A DNA stretch of 64,000 nt from Streptomyces sp. NRRL F-5123 (GCF_000721495.1 NZ_JOHY01000007.1:124001-188000), one strand, 5' to 3'. Positions 1-9,095 are shown, numbered from the stretch's first letter. Made by a program: numbers and translations. Notes: generated by a model not told the origin, from the letters alone.

Positions 1-303
1 GCATGCGATCCCACGATGAACGAGGGCGCCGCCTACCACCCGGTGGGCGCCCTCAAGACCTACGGTCTCTCGCCCAGCGCGAAGATCACGGTCCTCGGCG
101 AGAACGGCCCCGAGACACGCGGGGCCACGGAAGGCCCTGAAACGGGTATCGCGCACGTGAAATCGTGCGCCGACCCGAACGGTGACACCTGGGACGGCGG
201 CCAGGCCGCGAAGTCCAAGGAATTCTGCTACGGCCAGAACTTCTACGACGTCGTCCTGGACGGCAGCACCATCACCGAGATGACAGAGGTCTACGGATCC
301 TGA
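1..303 (+). CDS. C-terminal part of an unknown protein (5' end outside window)
   Basis: The frame is open from base 1 to the TGA at 301-303, so this is the last 100 residues of a longer gene. The ATG at 16 has no ribosome binding site and is probably internal. The visible part has three cysteines (near residues 2, 57 and 76), many Gly, Pro and Thr, and no membrane helix, which would suit an exported domain. I do not recognise a family. A hairpin lies just after the stop. Confidence 0.55.
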   Translation, partial: ACDPTMNEGAAYHPVGALKTYGLSPSAKITVLGENGPETRGATEGPETGIAHVKSCADPNGDTWDGGQAAKSKEFCYGQNFYDVVLDGSTITEMTEVYGS

Positions 304-306
304 CAC

Positions 307-332
307 CGGCCGGAGAGCCCGTTCTCCGGCCG
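307..332 (+). terminator. Hairpin after the first partial gene
   Basis: GGCCGGAGAG (308-317) pairs with TTCTCCGGCC (322-331) around a 4-base loop, and C307/G332 extends the stem. It begins 4 bases after the stop codon. There is no clear T-tract, as is usual for actinomycete terminators. Confidence 0.55.
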
Positions 333-435
333 TGCACACCGCACGTACACCGACGGCCGGGGGGCCCGTACCCCGGCCGTTTCCGTTGTCCGCGGCGGCG
401 CCGGTAACGACTTGGGCGACTCCCCCGCGCATCCC

Positions 436-493
436 TTGACGCTCCGCCGACAGCGGGCCTACCTTGACGTTCACCGATAGGAAGGTTTCCTAA
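436..493 (+). promoter_or_regulatory. Tandem promoter and ROK operator before the sugar operon
   Basis: Two promoter-like pairs overlap. One is TTGACG (436-441) with TACCTT (460-465), spacer 18. The other is TTGACG (464-469) with TTCCTA or TCCTAA (487-493), spacer 17-18. The second -10 lies inside the palindrome TAGGAA-GGT-TTCCTA (478-492). Sites of the TTAGGAA/TTCCTAA type are known for ROK-family repressors, and the next gene is a ROK regulator, so autoregulation is the simplest reading. Promoter calls are by eye. Confidence 0.55.
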
Positions 494-519
494 CAGTGAC
501 CTGAGGGAGGATGGCGCGC

Positions 520-1722
520 ATGGCTGGCACCCCTGGCACCCCGCGCGTGTTGCGCGCCATGAACGACCGCGCCGCACTCGACCTCCTGCTGGAGCACGGC
601 ACCCTCTCGCGTACCCGGATCGGCAAGCTCACGGGCTTGTCCAAGCCGACCGCCTCCCAGCTGCTGGCCCGCCTCGAAGCGGCCGGCCTGGTGCTCGCCA
701 CCGGCACCACCGCGGGCCACCCCGGGCCGAACGCCCAGCTCTACTCGGTCAACCCGGCCGCCGCGTACGTCGCGGGCCTGGACGTGACGACCGAGCGCAT
801 CAGGGCCGCCGTCGCCGACATCACCGGCCGCACCGTCGGCTCCTTCCGGCTCCCCACCCCGCGCCGCCGCTCCGGGAGCGCCGTCGAGCAGGTCGTGGCG
901 GCGCTGGACGGCGCCGTGAAGGCCGCCGGGCTCGGCCGTCCCGACGTGCACCGCGCGGTCATCGGCACCCCGGGCGCGTTCGACCCCAGCACCGGGCGGC
1001 TGCGCTACGCCAGCCACCTGCCCGGCTGGCACTCCCCCGCGCTGCTGGACGAGCTGGCCGCGACCCTGCCGATGCCGCTCGACTACGACAACGACGTGAA
1101 CCTCGCCGCGGTCGCCGAGCAGCGGGTCGGCGCCGCCCGCGGGCACGACGACTTCGTCCTCCTGTGGAACGAGGAGGGCATCGGCGCCGCCCTCATGATC
1201 AACGGACGCCTCCACCGCGGCTGGACCGGCGGCGCCGGCGAGGTCGGCTTCCTGCCCGTGCCCGGCACCCCGCTGGTCCGCAACGTCACCCGGGCCAACA
1301 ACGGCGGCTTCCAGGAGCTGGCCGGCTGCAACGCGGTGCTGCGCAACGCCCGCGAGCTGGGCCTGGAGATCCCCGAGGGCCCGCTCCCGGACGCCGCCAC
1401 CGAGGTGCTCTGCCGGGCCGCGGCCCGGCACGAGGAGAGCGGCCCGTACGCCGAGCTGCTGGCGCGCTGTGCCACCGGGATGGCCGTCGGACTGGCCTCG
1501 CTGGTGGCCGTCGTCGACCCGGAGCTGATCGTGCTGGCCGGGAACGTCGCCGTCGCGGGCGGCGAGCCGCTGCGCGCCCTCATCCAGTCCGAACTGGCCG
1601 AACTCGCGGTGCCCAGGCCCCGGCTGGTGCTGGGCACCGTGGAGATGCACCCCGTCCTGACCGGCGCGCTGGAAAGCGCCCTCGCCACGACCCGCGACGA
1701 GGTGTTCGACACCTCACGCTGA
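520..1722 (+). CDS. ROK-family transcriptional repressor
   Basis: This is a 400-residue NagC/XylR-type regulator. An N-terminal winged helix (about residues 15-75, with LTGLSKPTASQLLARLE) is followed by a ROK sugar-kinase-like domain holding YDNDVNLAA and GGAGEVGF. The zinc motif CxCGxxGCxE of many ROK proteins is not intact: the region reads NNGGFQELAGCNAVL. The ATG at 520 was chosen because GGGAGG sits 9 bases upstream; the in-frame ATG at 511 abuts the same site with no spacer. The gene lies directly upstream of a sugar ABC operon and has a palindrome over its promoter, so it probably represses itself and that operon until the sugar binds. The ligand is unknown. Confidence 0.88.
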   Translation: MAGTPGTPRVLRAMNDRAALDLLLEHGTLSRTRIGKLTGLSKPTASQLLARLEAAGLVLATGTTAGHPGPNAQLYSVNPAAAYVAGLDVTTERIRAAVADITGRTVGSFRLPTPRRRSGSAVEQVVAALDGAVKAAGLGRPDVHRAVIGTPGAFDPSTGRLRYASHLPGWHSPALLDELAATLPMPLDYDNDVNLAAVAEQRVGAARGHDDFVLLWNEEGIGAALMINGRLHRGWTGGAGEVGFLPVPGTPLVRNVTRANNGGFQELAGCNAVLRNARELGLEIPEGPLPDAATEVLCRAAARHEESGPYAELLARCATGMAVGLASLVAVVDPELIVLAGNVAVAGGEPLRALIQSELAELAVPRPRLVLGTVEMHPVLTGALESALATTRDEVFDTSR

Positions 1723-1861
1723 GTCCCCCCGCAAGCCCCCGTACGCAAGCCCCCGACCACCCCGCAGCACCCGCAACGGAACGGCACCCCCGCCGTCCCG
1801 GCGGCACCGCACACCCTCGACCGGCCCCGACCGGCCGTCTACACCCCGGAGGTAGAGAGCA

Positions 1862-3193
1862 GTGTCCCGTATCCGCAAGGCCGCGGCCGCCGTGGCGGCG
1901 AGCGCCGCGACAGTCCTGCTCGCGAGCGCGTGCACCGGCCAGAGCACCACCTCGGCCGACGACGACGCCACCAAGGACGTCACGATCACCTTCTGGCACG
2001 GCTGGACGGCGCCGGGCGAGCTCAAGGCGATCAACGACAACGTCGCCCGCTTCGAGAAGACGCACCCCAACATCCACGTCAAGGTGCAGGGCAACATCAC
2101 CGACGACAAGATCAACCAGGCGCTGCGGGCCGGCGGCGACAAGGCCCCGGACGTCGTCTCGTCCTTCACCACCGACAACGTCGGGCAGTTCTGCTCCTCG
2201 GGCACCTTCGCCGACCTCTCGCCCTTCCTGAAGAAGTCGGCGATCGACCCCGAGGCGACCTTCCCCAAGCCGATGCTCGAATACACGCAGTTCCAGGGCA
2301 AGCGCTGCACCCTGCCGCTGCTCGGCGACGCGTACGGCCTGTACTACAACAAGAAGGAATTCGCCGCGGCCGGCATCTCCGCGCCGCCGAAGACGCTCAG
2401 CGAATTCGAGGCCGACGCCGTCAAGCTCACCAAGACCTCCGGCGACAGCTACTCGCAGCTCGGCTTCATGCCGGACTTCCACGGCTACGAGTCCACCCCC
2501 GGCCACTTCGCCGCGCAGTGGGGCGTGAAGTACTTCGACGCGAACGGCAAGTCGCAGGTCGCCGAGGACCCCGGATTCGCCGCGATGTTCACCTGGCAGC
2601 AGGAGATGGTCAAGGCGCTCGGCGGCTTCGGCAAGCTGGAGAAGTACCGCTCGGGCTTCGGCGACGAGTTCGGGGCCAAGAACCCGCTGCACACCGGCCA
2701 GGTCGCGATGGGCATAGACGGCGAGTGGCGGCTCGGCATGGCCAGGGACGCCGGTATGAACGACCTCGCCGTCGCGCCCTTCCCGGTGCCCGACGACCAG
2801 GCCGGCACGTACGGCAAGGGCTACCTGAGCGGCACCGTCATCGGCGTCGCCAACACCAGCGCGAAGAAGAACGCCGCCTGGGAGCTGGTGAAGTTCATGA
2901 CCACCGACACCGACGCGGTCGTCTCCTTCGCCAACGCCATCCACAACGTGCCCTCCACGTTCGCCGCCCTCAAGTCCCCGAAGCTGGACCAGGACCCGGG
3001 CTTCAAGACCTTCCTCGACATCGCGCAGAACCCGGACAGCACCACCACCCCGCCGAGCGTCAACGGCGGCGCCTACCAGGTGACGCTGCAGGACTTCGGC
3101 TACTCCTACGAGTCGGGCAAGTCCAAGGACCTCAACCAGGGTCTGCGGGGCGTCGACACGCAGGTCGACAAGGACATCGCGCAGGCCCGGTGA
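1862..3193 (+). CDS. Sugar ABC transporter substrate-binding lipoprotein
   Basis: This 443-residue extracellular solute-binding protein belongs to the maltose/oligosaccharide family (SBP_bac_1). It starts at GTG 1862 behind GGAGGTAG. The signal peptide (about residues 1-25) ends in LLASACTG, with Cys as the probable lipidation site. ITFWHGWTAPGE near residue 45 and the mature length are typical of the family. The stop overlaps the next start by one base (TGATG at 3191-3195), so it is translationally coupled to the permeases. It captures the sugar outside the membrane. Which sugar cannot be read from the sequence; the GH4 enzyme and BadF-type kinase downstream suggest a beta-linked disaccharide or amino-sugar dimer. 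Confidence 0.9.
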   Translation: MSRIRKAAAAVAASAATVLLASACTGQSTTSADDDATKDVTITFWHGWTAPGELKAINDNVARFEKTHPNIHVKVQGNITDDKINQALRAGGDKAPDVVSSFTTDNVGQFCSSGTFADLSPFLKKSAIDPEATFPKPMLEYTQFQGKRCTLPLLGDAYGLYYNKKEFAAAGISAPPKTLSEFEADAVKLTKTSGDSYSQLGFMPDFHGYESTPGHFAAQWGVKYFDANGKSQVAEDPGFAAMFTWQQEMVKALGGFGKLEKYRSGFGDEFGAKNPLHTGQVAMGIDGEWRLGMARDAGMNDLAVAPFPVPDDQAGTYGKGYLSGTVIGVANTSAKKNAAWELVKFMTTDTDAVVSFANAIHNVPSTFAALKSPKLDQDPGFKTFLDIAQNPDSTTTPPSVNGGAYQVTLQDFGYSYESGKSKDLNQGLRGVDTQVDKDIAQAR

Positions 3194-4143
3194 TGAGCGC
3201 CGCAGTCCACCCCCTGCTGAAGGCCCGGCGCCGCAAGGCGGCGCTGCGCAACCTCGCCTTCCTGTCCCCGTGGATCATCGGATTCAGCGTCTTCTTCGCC
3301 TACCCGCTGATCTCCACCGTCTACTTCTCCTTCATGCACTACAACGGCGTCAACCCGCCGACGTGGACCGGCACGAAGAACTGGAAGTACGTCTTCCAGG
3401 ACTACCCGTTCTTCTGGCCGGCGCTGCGCAACACTCTGTGGCTGGTCCTGGTCATGGTGACGCTGCGGGTCGTCTTCGGCCTCGGCATCGGCCTGCTGAT
3501 CACCAGGATCAAGACCGGCGCGGGCTTCTTCCGCACTGCCTTCTACCTGCCCTACCTGGCCCCGCCGGTCGCCGCGACCATGGCGTTCGTCTTCCTCCTC
3601 AACCCCGGTACGGGCCCGGTCAACCACATCCTCGGCGACATCGGCATCGCGACCCCGGGCTGGTTCACCGACCCGCACTGGTCCAAGCCGGCGCTGACGA
3701 TCCTCGCGGTGTGGGGCATCGGCGACCTGATGGTCATCTTCATGGCCGCGCTCCTCGACGTGTCCAAGGAGCAGTACGAGGCCGCCGAGCTGGACGGCGC
3801 GGGCGCCTGGTCGCGCTTCCGCTACGTGACGCTGCCGAACATCTCGCCGATCGTGATGTTCGCGGTGGTCACCGGGGTCATCCAGACCATGCAGTACTAC
3901 ACGCAGCCGCTGGTGGCGGGGAAGGTCGCGTCCGGCATCATCGGCAACTCGGGCCAGCAGTTCGAGCCCGGTTACCCCGACAAGTCGACGCTGACCCTGC
4001 CGCAACTGGTCTACGAGCGCGGCTTCCAGCGCTTCGACTACGGCTCCGCGTGCGTCATCGCGCTCGTCCTCTTCGTGCTCTCGATGGCCTTCACCGCACT
4101 GCTGATGCGCAGGCGCAACGGATTCCTGACGGCGGAGGACTGA
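3193..4143 (+). CDS. Sugar ABC transporter permease (MalF-type)
   Basis: This is a 316-residue inner-membrane permease with about six hydrophobic helices; the first is near residues 18-40. The cytoplasmic coupling motif EAAELDGAGAWSRFRYVTLP (around residue 196) is the classic EAA loop that docks on the ATPase. The ATG at 3193 overlaps the previous stop. No ATPase gene is present in the operon, so the transporter presumably uses a shared MsiK-type ATPase encoded elsewhere, as known for sugar importers in Streptomyces. Confidence 0.9.
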   Translation: MSAAVHPLLKARRRKAALRNLAFLSPWIIGFSVFFAYPLISTVYFSFMHYNGVNPPTWTGTKNWKYVFQDYPFFWPALRNTLWLVLVMVTLRVVFGLGIGLLITRIKTGAGFFRTAFYLPYLAPPVAATMAFVFLLNPGTGPVNHILGDIGIATPGWFTDPHWSKPALTILAVWGIGDLMVIFMAALLDVSKEQYEAAELDGAGAWSRFRYVTLPNISPIVMFAVVTGVIQTMQYYTQPLVAGKVASGIIGNSGQQFEPGYPDKSTLTLPQLVYERGFQRFDYGSACVIALVLFVLSMAFTALLMRRRNGFLTAED

Positions 4144-4146
4144 GCC

Positions 4147-5052
4147 GTGACCCACGCAACGCTCACCGCCCGCGCCACGCAGGCACCCCGCCGCCCGGCG
4201 GACGCCCGGGCCCGGCGCACCGCGCGCCGCAAGGCGCGGCTCAACTGGATCGCGGTGCACGCCCTCGGCATCGCGGCCGCCGCGTTCTTCGTACTGCCCT
4301 TCGTCTTCGTCTTCCTCACCGCGGTGATGACGGACAACCAGGCCCTCACCCGGGACCTGTGGCCGCACACCTGGCAGTGGTCCAACTTCAGCACCGTGTG
4401 GCACGCGCCGGGCTTCCTGACCTGGTGGCGCAACACCCTGGTCTACGCCGTCGTCGGCACGACCCTGACGGTGGTGTCGTCGCTGCCGGTGGCGTACGCA
4501 CTCGCCAAATTCCGCTTCCGCGGCCGCAACCTGGTGATGGTGCTGGTCATCTCCACGATGATGCTGCCGCCGCAGGTGATCGTCATCCCGATGTACCTGT
4601 TCTGGACCAAGCAGCTCGGCCTGGACGGCACACTGTGGCCGCTCATCATCCCGATGGCCTTCGGCGACGCCTTCACCATCTTCCTGCTGCGGCAGTTCCT
4701 GCTGACCGTCCCGAAGGAGTACACCGAGGCCGCCAGGGTCGACGGCTGCGGTGAACTGCGCACCCTGGTCCGGGTGATCATCCCGATGATCAGGCCGGCC
4801 ATCGCCGCCGTCGCGCTCTTCCAGTTCTTCTACTGCTGGAACGACTACTTCGGCCCGCAGATCTACGCCAGCTCCAATCCCGCGGCCTGGACGCTCAGCT
4901 ACGGGCTGGAGTCCTTCAAGGGGGCACACCACACCAACTGGAACCTGACCATGGCCGCGACCGTTCTGGTGATGGCGCCGGTGATCGTGGTCTTCTTCTT
5001 CGCGCAAAAGGCCTTCATCGAAGGCGTGACCCTGACGGGAGTCAAGGGATGA
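4147..5052 (+). CDS. Sugar ABC transporter permease (MalG-type)
   Basis: This 301-residue partner permease starts at GTG 4147, three bases after the previous stop codon. Its basic N-terminus is followed by a helix at about residues 38-60. EAARVDGCGELRTLVRVIIP (around residue 196) is the EAA coupling loop. It forms the membrane channel with the MalF-type subunit. Its last codons overlap the GH4 start by four bases (ATGA at 5049-5052), which couples uptake to hydrolysis. Confidence 0.9.
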   Translation: MTHATLTARATQAPRRPADARARRTARRKARLNWIAVHALGIAAAAFFVLPFVFVFLTAVMTDNQALTRDLWPHTWQWSNFSTVWHAPGFLTWWRNTLVYAVVGTTLTVVSSLPVAYALAKFRFRGRNLVMVLVISTMMLPPQVIVIPMYLFWTKQLGLDGTLWPLIIPMAFGDAFTIFLLRQFLLTVPKEYTEAARVDGCGELRTLVRVIIPMIRPAIAAVALFQFFYCWNDYFGPQIYASSNPAAWTLSYGLESFKGAHHTNWNLTMAATVLVMAPVIVVFFFAQKAFIEGVTLTGVKG

Positions 5053-6326
5053 AACTGGCAGTCGTGGGCGGCGGGTCCACCTACACCCCCGAGCTGATCG
5101 ACGGGTTCGCGCGGCTGCGCGACACCCTGCCCGTCGAGGAGCTGGCGCTGATCGACCCGGACACGCACCGTCTGGACCTGGTCGGCGGGCTGGCCCGGCG
5201 GATCTTCGCCAAGCAGGGGCACCCGGGCCGGATCGTCACCACCTCCGACCTCGCGGCGGGCGTCGAGGGCGCCGACGCGGTGCTGCTGCAACTGCGGGTC
5301 GGCGGGCAGGCCGCGCGCAACCAGGACGAGACGTGGCCGCTGGAGTGCGGCTGCGTCGGCCAGGAGACCACCGGCGCGGGCGGCCTCGCCAAGGCGATGC
5401 GCACGGTGCCGGTGGTGCTGGACATCGCCGAGCAGGTACGCCGGCTCGCGCCGGACGCGTGGATCATCGACTTCACCAACCCGGTCGGCATCGTCACCCG
5501 GGCGCTGCTGCAGGCCGGCCACCGCGCCGTCGGGCTGTGCAACGTGGCCATCGGCTTCCAGCGCCGCTTCGCCGCCCGGCTGGGCGTGGCGCCCGAGCAG
5601 GTGCACCTCGACCACGTGGGCCTCAACCATCTGACGTGGGAGCGCGCGGTGCGCATCGGCGGCCCGGGCGGCGAGGACGTGCTGCCCGAGCTGCTGTCCG
5701 AGCACGGCGCCGACATCGCCGCCGACCTGCACCTGCCGCGCCCGGTCCTGGACCGCCTCGGCGTCGTCCCCTCGTACTACCTGCGCTACTACTACGCCCA
5801 TGACGAGGTGGTGCGCGACCTGAGGACCTCCCCGTCGCGGGCCTCGCAGGTCGCCGCGATGGAGAAGGAGCTGCTGGAGATGTACGGCGACCCGGCGCTG
5901 GACGAGAAGCCCGAGCTGCTCGCCAAGCGCGGCGGCGCCTTCTACTCCGAGGCCGCGGTGGCGCTGGCCGCCTCCCTGCTGCGGCCGACCGGTCCGGACG
6001 CGGCCGGGGACGTACAGGTCGTCAACACCTACAACAACGGCACCCTGCCCTTCCTCGCCGACGACGCCGTCATCGAGGTCCCGGCCGCGGTGGGCCCGCA
6101 GGGCGCGCAGCCGCTGCCGGTGCCGCCGCTGGAGCCGCTCTTCGCCGGGCTGGTCGCGAACGTGACGGCGTACGAGGACCTGGCCCTGGACGCCGCCCTG
6201 CGCGGCGGCCGGGACCGCGTCTTCACCGCGCTGCTCGCCCATCCGCTGGTCGGCCAGTACGACCTGGCCGACCAGCTGACCGACCGTCTCGTCGCGCACA
6301 ACCGGGAGCACTTCGCGTGGGCCTGA
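5049..6326 (+). CDS. Glycoside hydrolase family 4 (6-phospho-beta-glucosidase-like)
   Basis: This is a 425-residue cytoplasmic enzyme. The N-terminal Rossmann motif VVGGGSTYTPELIDGFARL marks the NAD-dependent GH4 family, which cleaves glycosidic bonds by transient oxidation with NAD and Mn2+. The metal/catalytic region CNVAIGFQRR (near residue 165) and the nearby DHVGLNHLTWE fit the 6-phospho-beta-glucosidase branch (CNVP-type) better than the alpha-glucosidase branch. It lies between an ABC importer and a sugar kinase and overlaps both neighbours. Because ABC import does not phosphorylate its cargo, the true substrate is either unphosphorylated or is phosphorylated first by the adjacent kinase; the sequence does not decide. 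Confidence 0.86.
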   Translation: MKLAVVGGGSTYTPELIDGFARLRDTLPVEELALIDPDTHRLDLVGGLARRIFAKQGHPGRIVTTSDLAAGVEGADAVLLQLRVGGQAARNQDETWPLECGCVGQETTGAGGLAKAMRTVPVVLDIAEQVRRLAPDAWIIDFTNPVGIVTRALLQAGHRAVGLCNVAIGFQRRFAARLGVAPEQVHLDHVGLNHLTWERAVRIGGPGGEDVLPELLSEHGADIAADLHLPRPVLDRLGVVPSYYLRYYYAHDEVVRDLRTSPSRASQVAAMEKELLEMYGDPALDEKPELLAKRGGAFYSEAAVALAASLLRPTGPDAAGDVQVVNTYNNGTLPFLADDAVIEVPAAVGPQGAQPLPVPPLEPLFAGLVANVTAYEDLALDAALRGGRDRVFTALLAHPLVGQYDLADQLTDRLVAHNREHFAWA

Positions 6327-7339
6327 CCATGGGGCCGCCGCTCGTCCCCGGCGGGGTCCTCGCCGTCGACGCGGGCAACAGCAAGACCGACGTGGCGCTC
6401 GTCGCCGCCGACGGGCGGGTGCTCGGCGCCGCCCGCGGCGGGGGCTTCCAGCCCCCCGTGGTCGGTGTCGAGCCCGCGGTGGGCGAGCTGGCCGCGATCG
6501 TGCGACGGGCGGCGGCGGACGCCGGGTTCACCCTCGGACCGGACGGGGCCGACGGCGGGCGGCCGCTCGCCGCGTACACCTCGGCGTGCCTGGCCAACGC
6601 CGACCTGCCGGTCGAGGAGCAGCAGCTGGAGGCGGCCGTGCACGCGCGCGGCTGGGCGCTGACCACCCGGGTGGCCAACGACACCTTCGCGATCCTGCGG
6701 GCCGGTGTCGACGAGCCGCGCGGGGTGGCGGTGGTGTGCGGCGCGGGCATCAACTGCGTCGGCATGCTGCCCGACGGGCGCACCGCCCGCTTCCCCGCCA
6801 TCGGCAAGATCTCCGGTGACTGGGGCGGCGGTTCGGGCCTCGCCGACGAGGCGCTGTGGTACGCCGCGCGCGCCGAGGACGGCCGCGGCGAGCACACCGA
6901 GCTGGCCCGTACGCTGCCCGCGCACTTCGGGCTCGGCTCGATGTACGCGCTCATCGAGGCGCTGCACCTGGGCGCGCTGGAGCCGGAGCGCAAGTACGAG
7001 CTGACGCCCGTGCTCTTCGCGACCTCCGACGCGGGCGACCCGGTGGCCAGGTCCATCCTGGCCCGGCAGGCCGACGAGATCACCGCGCTCGCGGTGGTGG
7101 CGCTCAGCCGGCTGGGGCTGCTCGACGAGGAGGCCGACGTGGTGCTGGGCGGCGGCGTGATGAGCGCGCGCAACCCGTACCTGATGGACGTCCTCGCCGA
7201 GCGGCTCACCGCGCGCGCCCCCAAGGCGCGCACGCGGGTGGTGACCGCGCCGCCCGTCCTGGGCGCGGCCCTGCTCGGCCTGGACCAGCTGGCCGCGCCG
7301 CCCGAGGCGCACGCCGCGCTGCGCGCCCACTACGCCTGA
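6317..7339 (+). CDS. BadF/BadG-type sugar kinase (N-acetylglucosamine kinase-like)
   Basis: This 340-residue ATP-dependent kinase belongs to the ASKHA fold. VLAVDAGNSKTDVALV near residue 15 is the phosphate-1 loop, VANDTFAILRAG holds the probable catalytic Asp, and GAGINCVG plus SGDWGGGSGL are the sugar/ATP elements typical of GlcNAc kinase-like proteins. GTG 6317 lies inside the GH4 gene (10-base overlap); an ATG at 6329 is an alternative. It probably phosphorylates the imported sugar or its hydrolysis product. It is the last gene of the operon, with a strong terminator 33 bases after the stop. Confidence 0.85.
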   Translation: MGLTMGPPLVPGGVLAVDAGNSKTDVALVAADGRVLGAARGGGFQPPVVGVEPAVGELAAIVRRAAADAGFTLGPDGADGGRPLAAYTSACLANADLPVEEQQLEAAVHARGWALTTRVANDTFAILRAGVDEPRGVAVVCGAGINCVGMLPDGRTARFPAIGKISGDWGGGSGLADEALWYAARAEDGRGEHTELARTLPAHFGLGSMYALIEALHLGALEPERKYELTPVLFATSDAGDPVARSILARQADEITALAVVALSRLGLLDEEADVVLGGGVMSARNPYLMDVLAERLTARAPKARTRVVTAPPVLGAALLGLDQLAAPPEAHAALRAHYA

Positions 7340-7371
7340 CCCGCGTACGCCCGGCCCGCGTACGCCCGGCC

Positions 7372-7422
7372 CGCGCCCCGCTCCCGTACGGCCGCCCCCG
7401 TGCCGTACGGGAGCGGGGCGCG
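7372..7422. terminator. 20-bp perfect inverted repeat ending the sugar operon
   Basis: The arms at 7372-7391 and 7403-7422 are perfectly complementary over 20 bases around an 11-base loop. There is no T-tract, so this is an L-shaped terminator of the type common in Streptomyces. It separates the sugar operon from the PknG locus. Just before it, the 14-mer CCGCGTACGCCCGG occurs twice in tandem (about 7341-7370). Confidence 0.75.
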
Positions 7423-7646
7423 ACTGCGTACGGTGGGGGCGAACGGGCCTGCGGCGCGGGGCGGTTGCGAGCCGGGGCGCGGGAGCGGGAACCGAACCCG
7501 GACGGGGCGCGTGTGATCGGTCGGGGGCGGGTAGTGACCGGGCAAGATCACGCGGCCGCTGGAGCCATCCGGGCGGGTGCGGCCATACTGGGCGCCTACA
7601 GCGGAGACGTGCCGGCTCGTGGCACGCCGGAATCGGGGGAGGGTAC

Positions 7647-9095
7647 GTGACGCACATGCCGACGGGCAGTCAGATTCCGGACGCGCGCGGAGGCGTCCAC
7701 GTGCCCGCGCCGCGCGGCGGCAGCGCGCCCGCAGCGCCGGCCGCCGCCCCCGCGGGGCGGCACGGCTGGGCGGAGCTCACCACCCGGGCCAGGTCTGCCG
7801 CCACGACCGAGCCGGGCCGGCTGCGCATCATCGGTGCCGCGCTCGCGGTGCTGGTGGTCGCCTTCGGCGTGGCCACCGCGTGGCAGGTGAACGACCGCGC
7901 GCAGGCCGCCGACAACGTCGTCTCGCACAGCGCGCCGCTGAGCGCCACGGCCGCCGAGATCTACCGCTCGCTCGCGGACGCCGACGCCACCGTGACCGCC
8001 GGGTTCCTGGTCAGCGGCCCGCAGCCGGACGACGTGGCGAAGCAGTACCAGGACGACATCACCACCGCCTCCAAGCTCATCACCGACGCCGCGGCCAACA
8101 GCAGGCAGTCCCCCGAGGCCCAGGCGCAGATCACCAAGCTCAACGAGCAACTGCCCACCTACACCTCGCTGGTGGCGACCGCGCTGGCCGACAACCGGCT
8201 GGGCCTGCCGATCGGCGGCGCTTATCTGCGGTACGCCAACCAGCAGATGCGCCAGGAGGGCGGGCTGCTCGACACGGCCGACAGCCTCTACACGATCGAG
8301 AACGGCCGCCTCGGGCACGACTACGCGCAGGCCAAGGCGCTGCCCTACGTCTCCTGGGCGCTCGGCGCGCTGGCGCTCGGCACGCTGGTCTGGGCGCAGC
8401 GCCGCCACTACCGGCGCACCAACCGGGTGTTCAACCAGGGCATGCTGGCGGCGACTGCGGCCACCGCGGTGCTGCTGCTGTGGCTGGCGGCCGGGCACAC
8501 GATCGCGCGCACCCAGCTGGAGAATTCGTCGGCGCACGGCGCACGGTCCGTCCAGGTGCTCAACAACGCCCGGATCCTGGTCCTCCAGGCCCGCGGCGAC
8601 GAGAACCTGACCCTGGTGGCGCGCGGCTCCGGGGGCCAGTACGAGACCAGCTACACCCACGGCATGACCGACCTCATGGACGGTGTGCCCGCCAAGCGCC
8701 AGGTGGGCGAGCTGACCCGGGCACTGCAGCTCGCCAACGACGCGGAGGGGCGCGACGCGGTCAACGCCGCGATCGCCGACGTGAAGCAGTGGCGCGCGCT
8801 GCACACCACGGAGCGCACGAAGGACGACAGCGGCGACTACCTCACGGCCGTCGCCGACGTCATCGGCAAGGACGCCCAGGGCAACAAGGTCTCGCCGTCG
8901 ACCGCCGGCTACTTCGGCAACGCCGACAGCAGCCTCGGCAAGGCCGTCGCCCACGAGCAGGCGGAATTCCACGAGGCGGCGACCAGCGGGCGCGACGCCC
9001 TGACCCTGCTGCCGGTCGGCGCCGGGGTCCTCGCGGTCCTGGGCGCGGCGGGCGCGCTGCTCGGCATCGGCCGTCGGCTGTCGGAGTACCGGTGA
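7647..9095 (+). CDS. glnX: GlnX-like membrane sensor protein
   Basis: This 482-residue membrane protein has a Pro/Ala-rich cytoplasmic N-terminus and four predicted helices at about residues 62-84, 231-251, 264-284 and 452-475. They enclose two mainly helical extracytoplasmic domains (about 85-230 and 285-450). The GTG at 7647 follows GGGGGAGGG. The architecture and position directly before a GlnH-like binding protein and a PknG kinase match GlnX of mycobacteria, which links amino-acid binding by GlnH outside to PknG inside. Sequence divergence is large, so the assignment rests mainly on topology and gene order. Confidence 0.75.
   Translation: MTHMPTGSQIPDARGGVHVPAPRGGSAPAAPAAAPAGRHGWAELTTRARSAATTEPGRLRIIGAALAVLVVAFGVATAWQVNDRAQAADNVVSHSAPLSATAAEIYRSLADADATVTAGFLVSGPQPDDVAKQYQDDITTASKLITDAAANSRQSPEAQAQITKLNEQLPTYTSLVATALADNRLGLPIGGAYLRYANQQMRQEGGLLDTADSLYTIENGRLGHDYAQAKALPYVSWALGALALGTLVWAQRRHYRRTNRVFNQGMLAATAATAVLLLWLAAGHTIARTQLENSSAHGARSVQVLNNARILVLQARGDENLTLVARGSGGQYETSYTHGMTDLMDGVPAKRQVGELTRALQLANDAEGRDAVNAAIADVKQWRALHTTERTKDDSGDYLTAVADVIGKDAQGNKVSPSTAGYFGNADSSLGKAVAHEQAEFHEAATSGRDALTLLPVGAGVLAVLGAAGALLGIGRRLSEYR

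Noticed and set aside
3106..5007. Minus-strand frame of over 600 codons opposite the sugar permeases
   Set aside because: His/Asp/Glu/Arg-rich shadow of membrane-protein codons. No ribosome binding site or homology.
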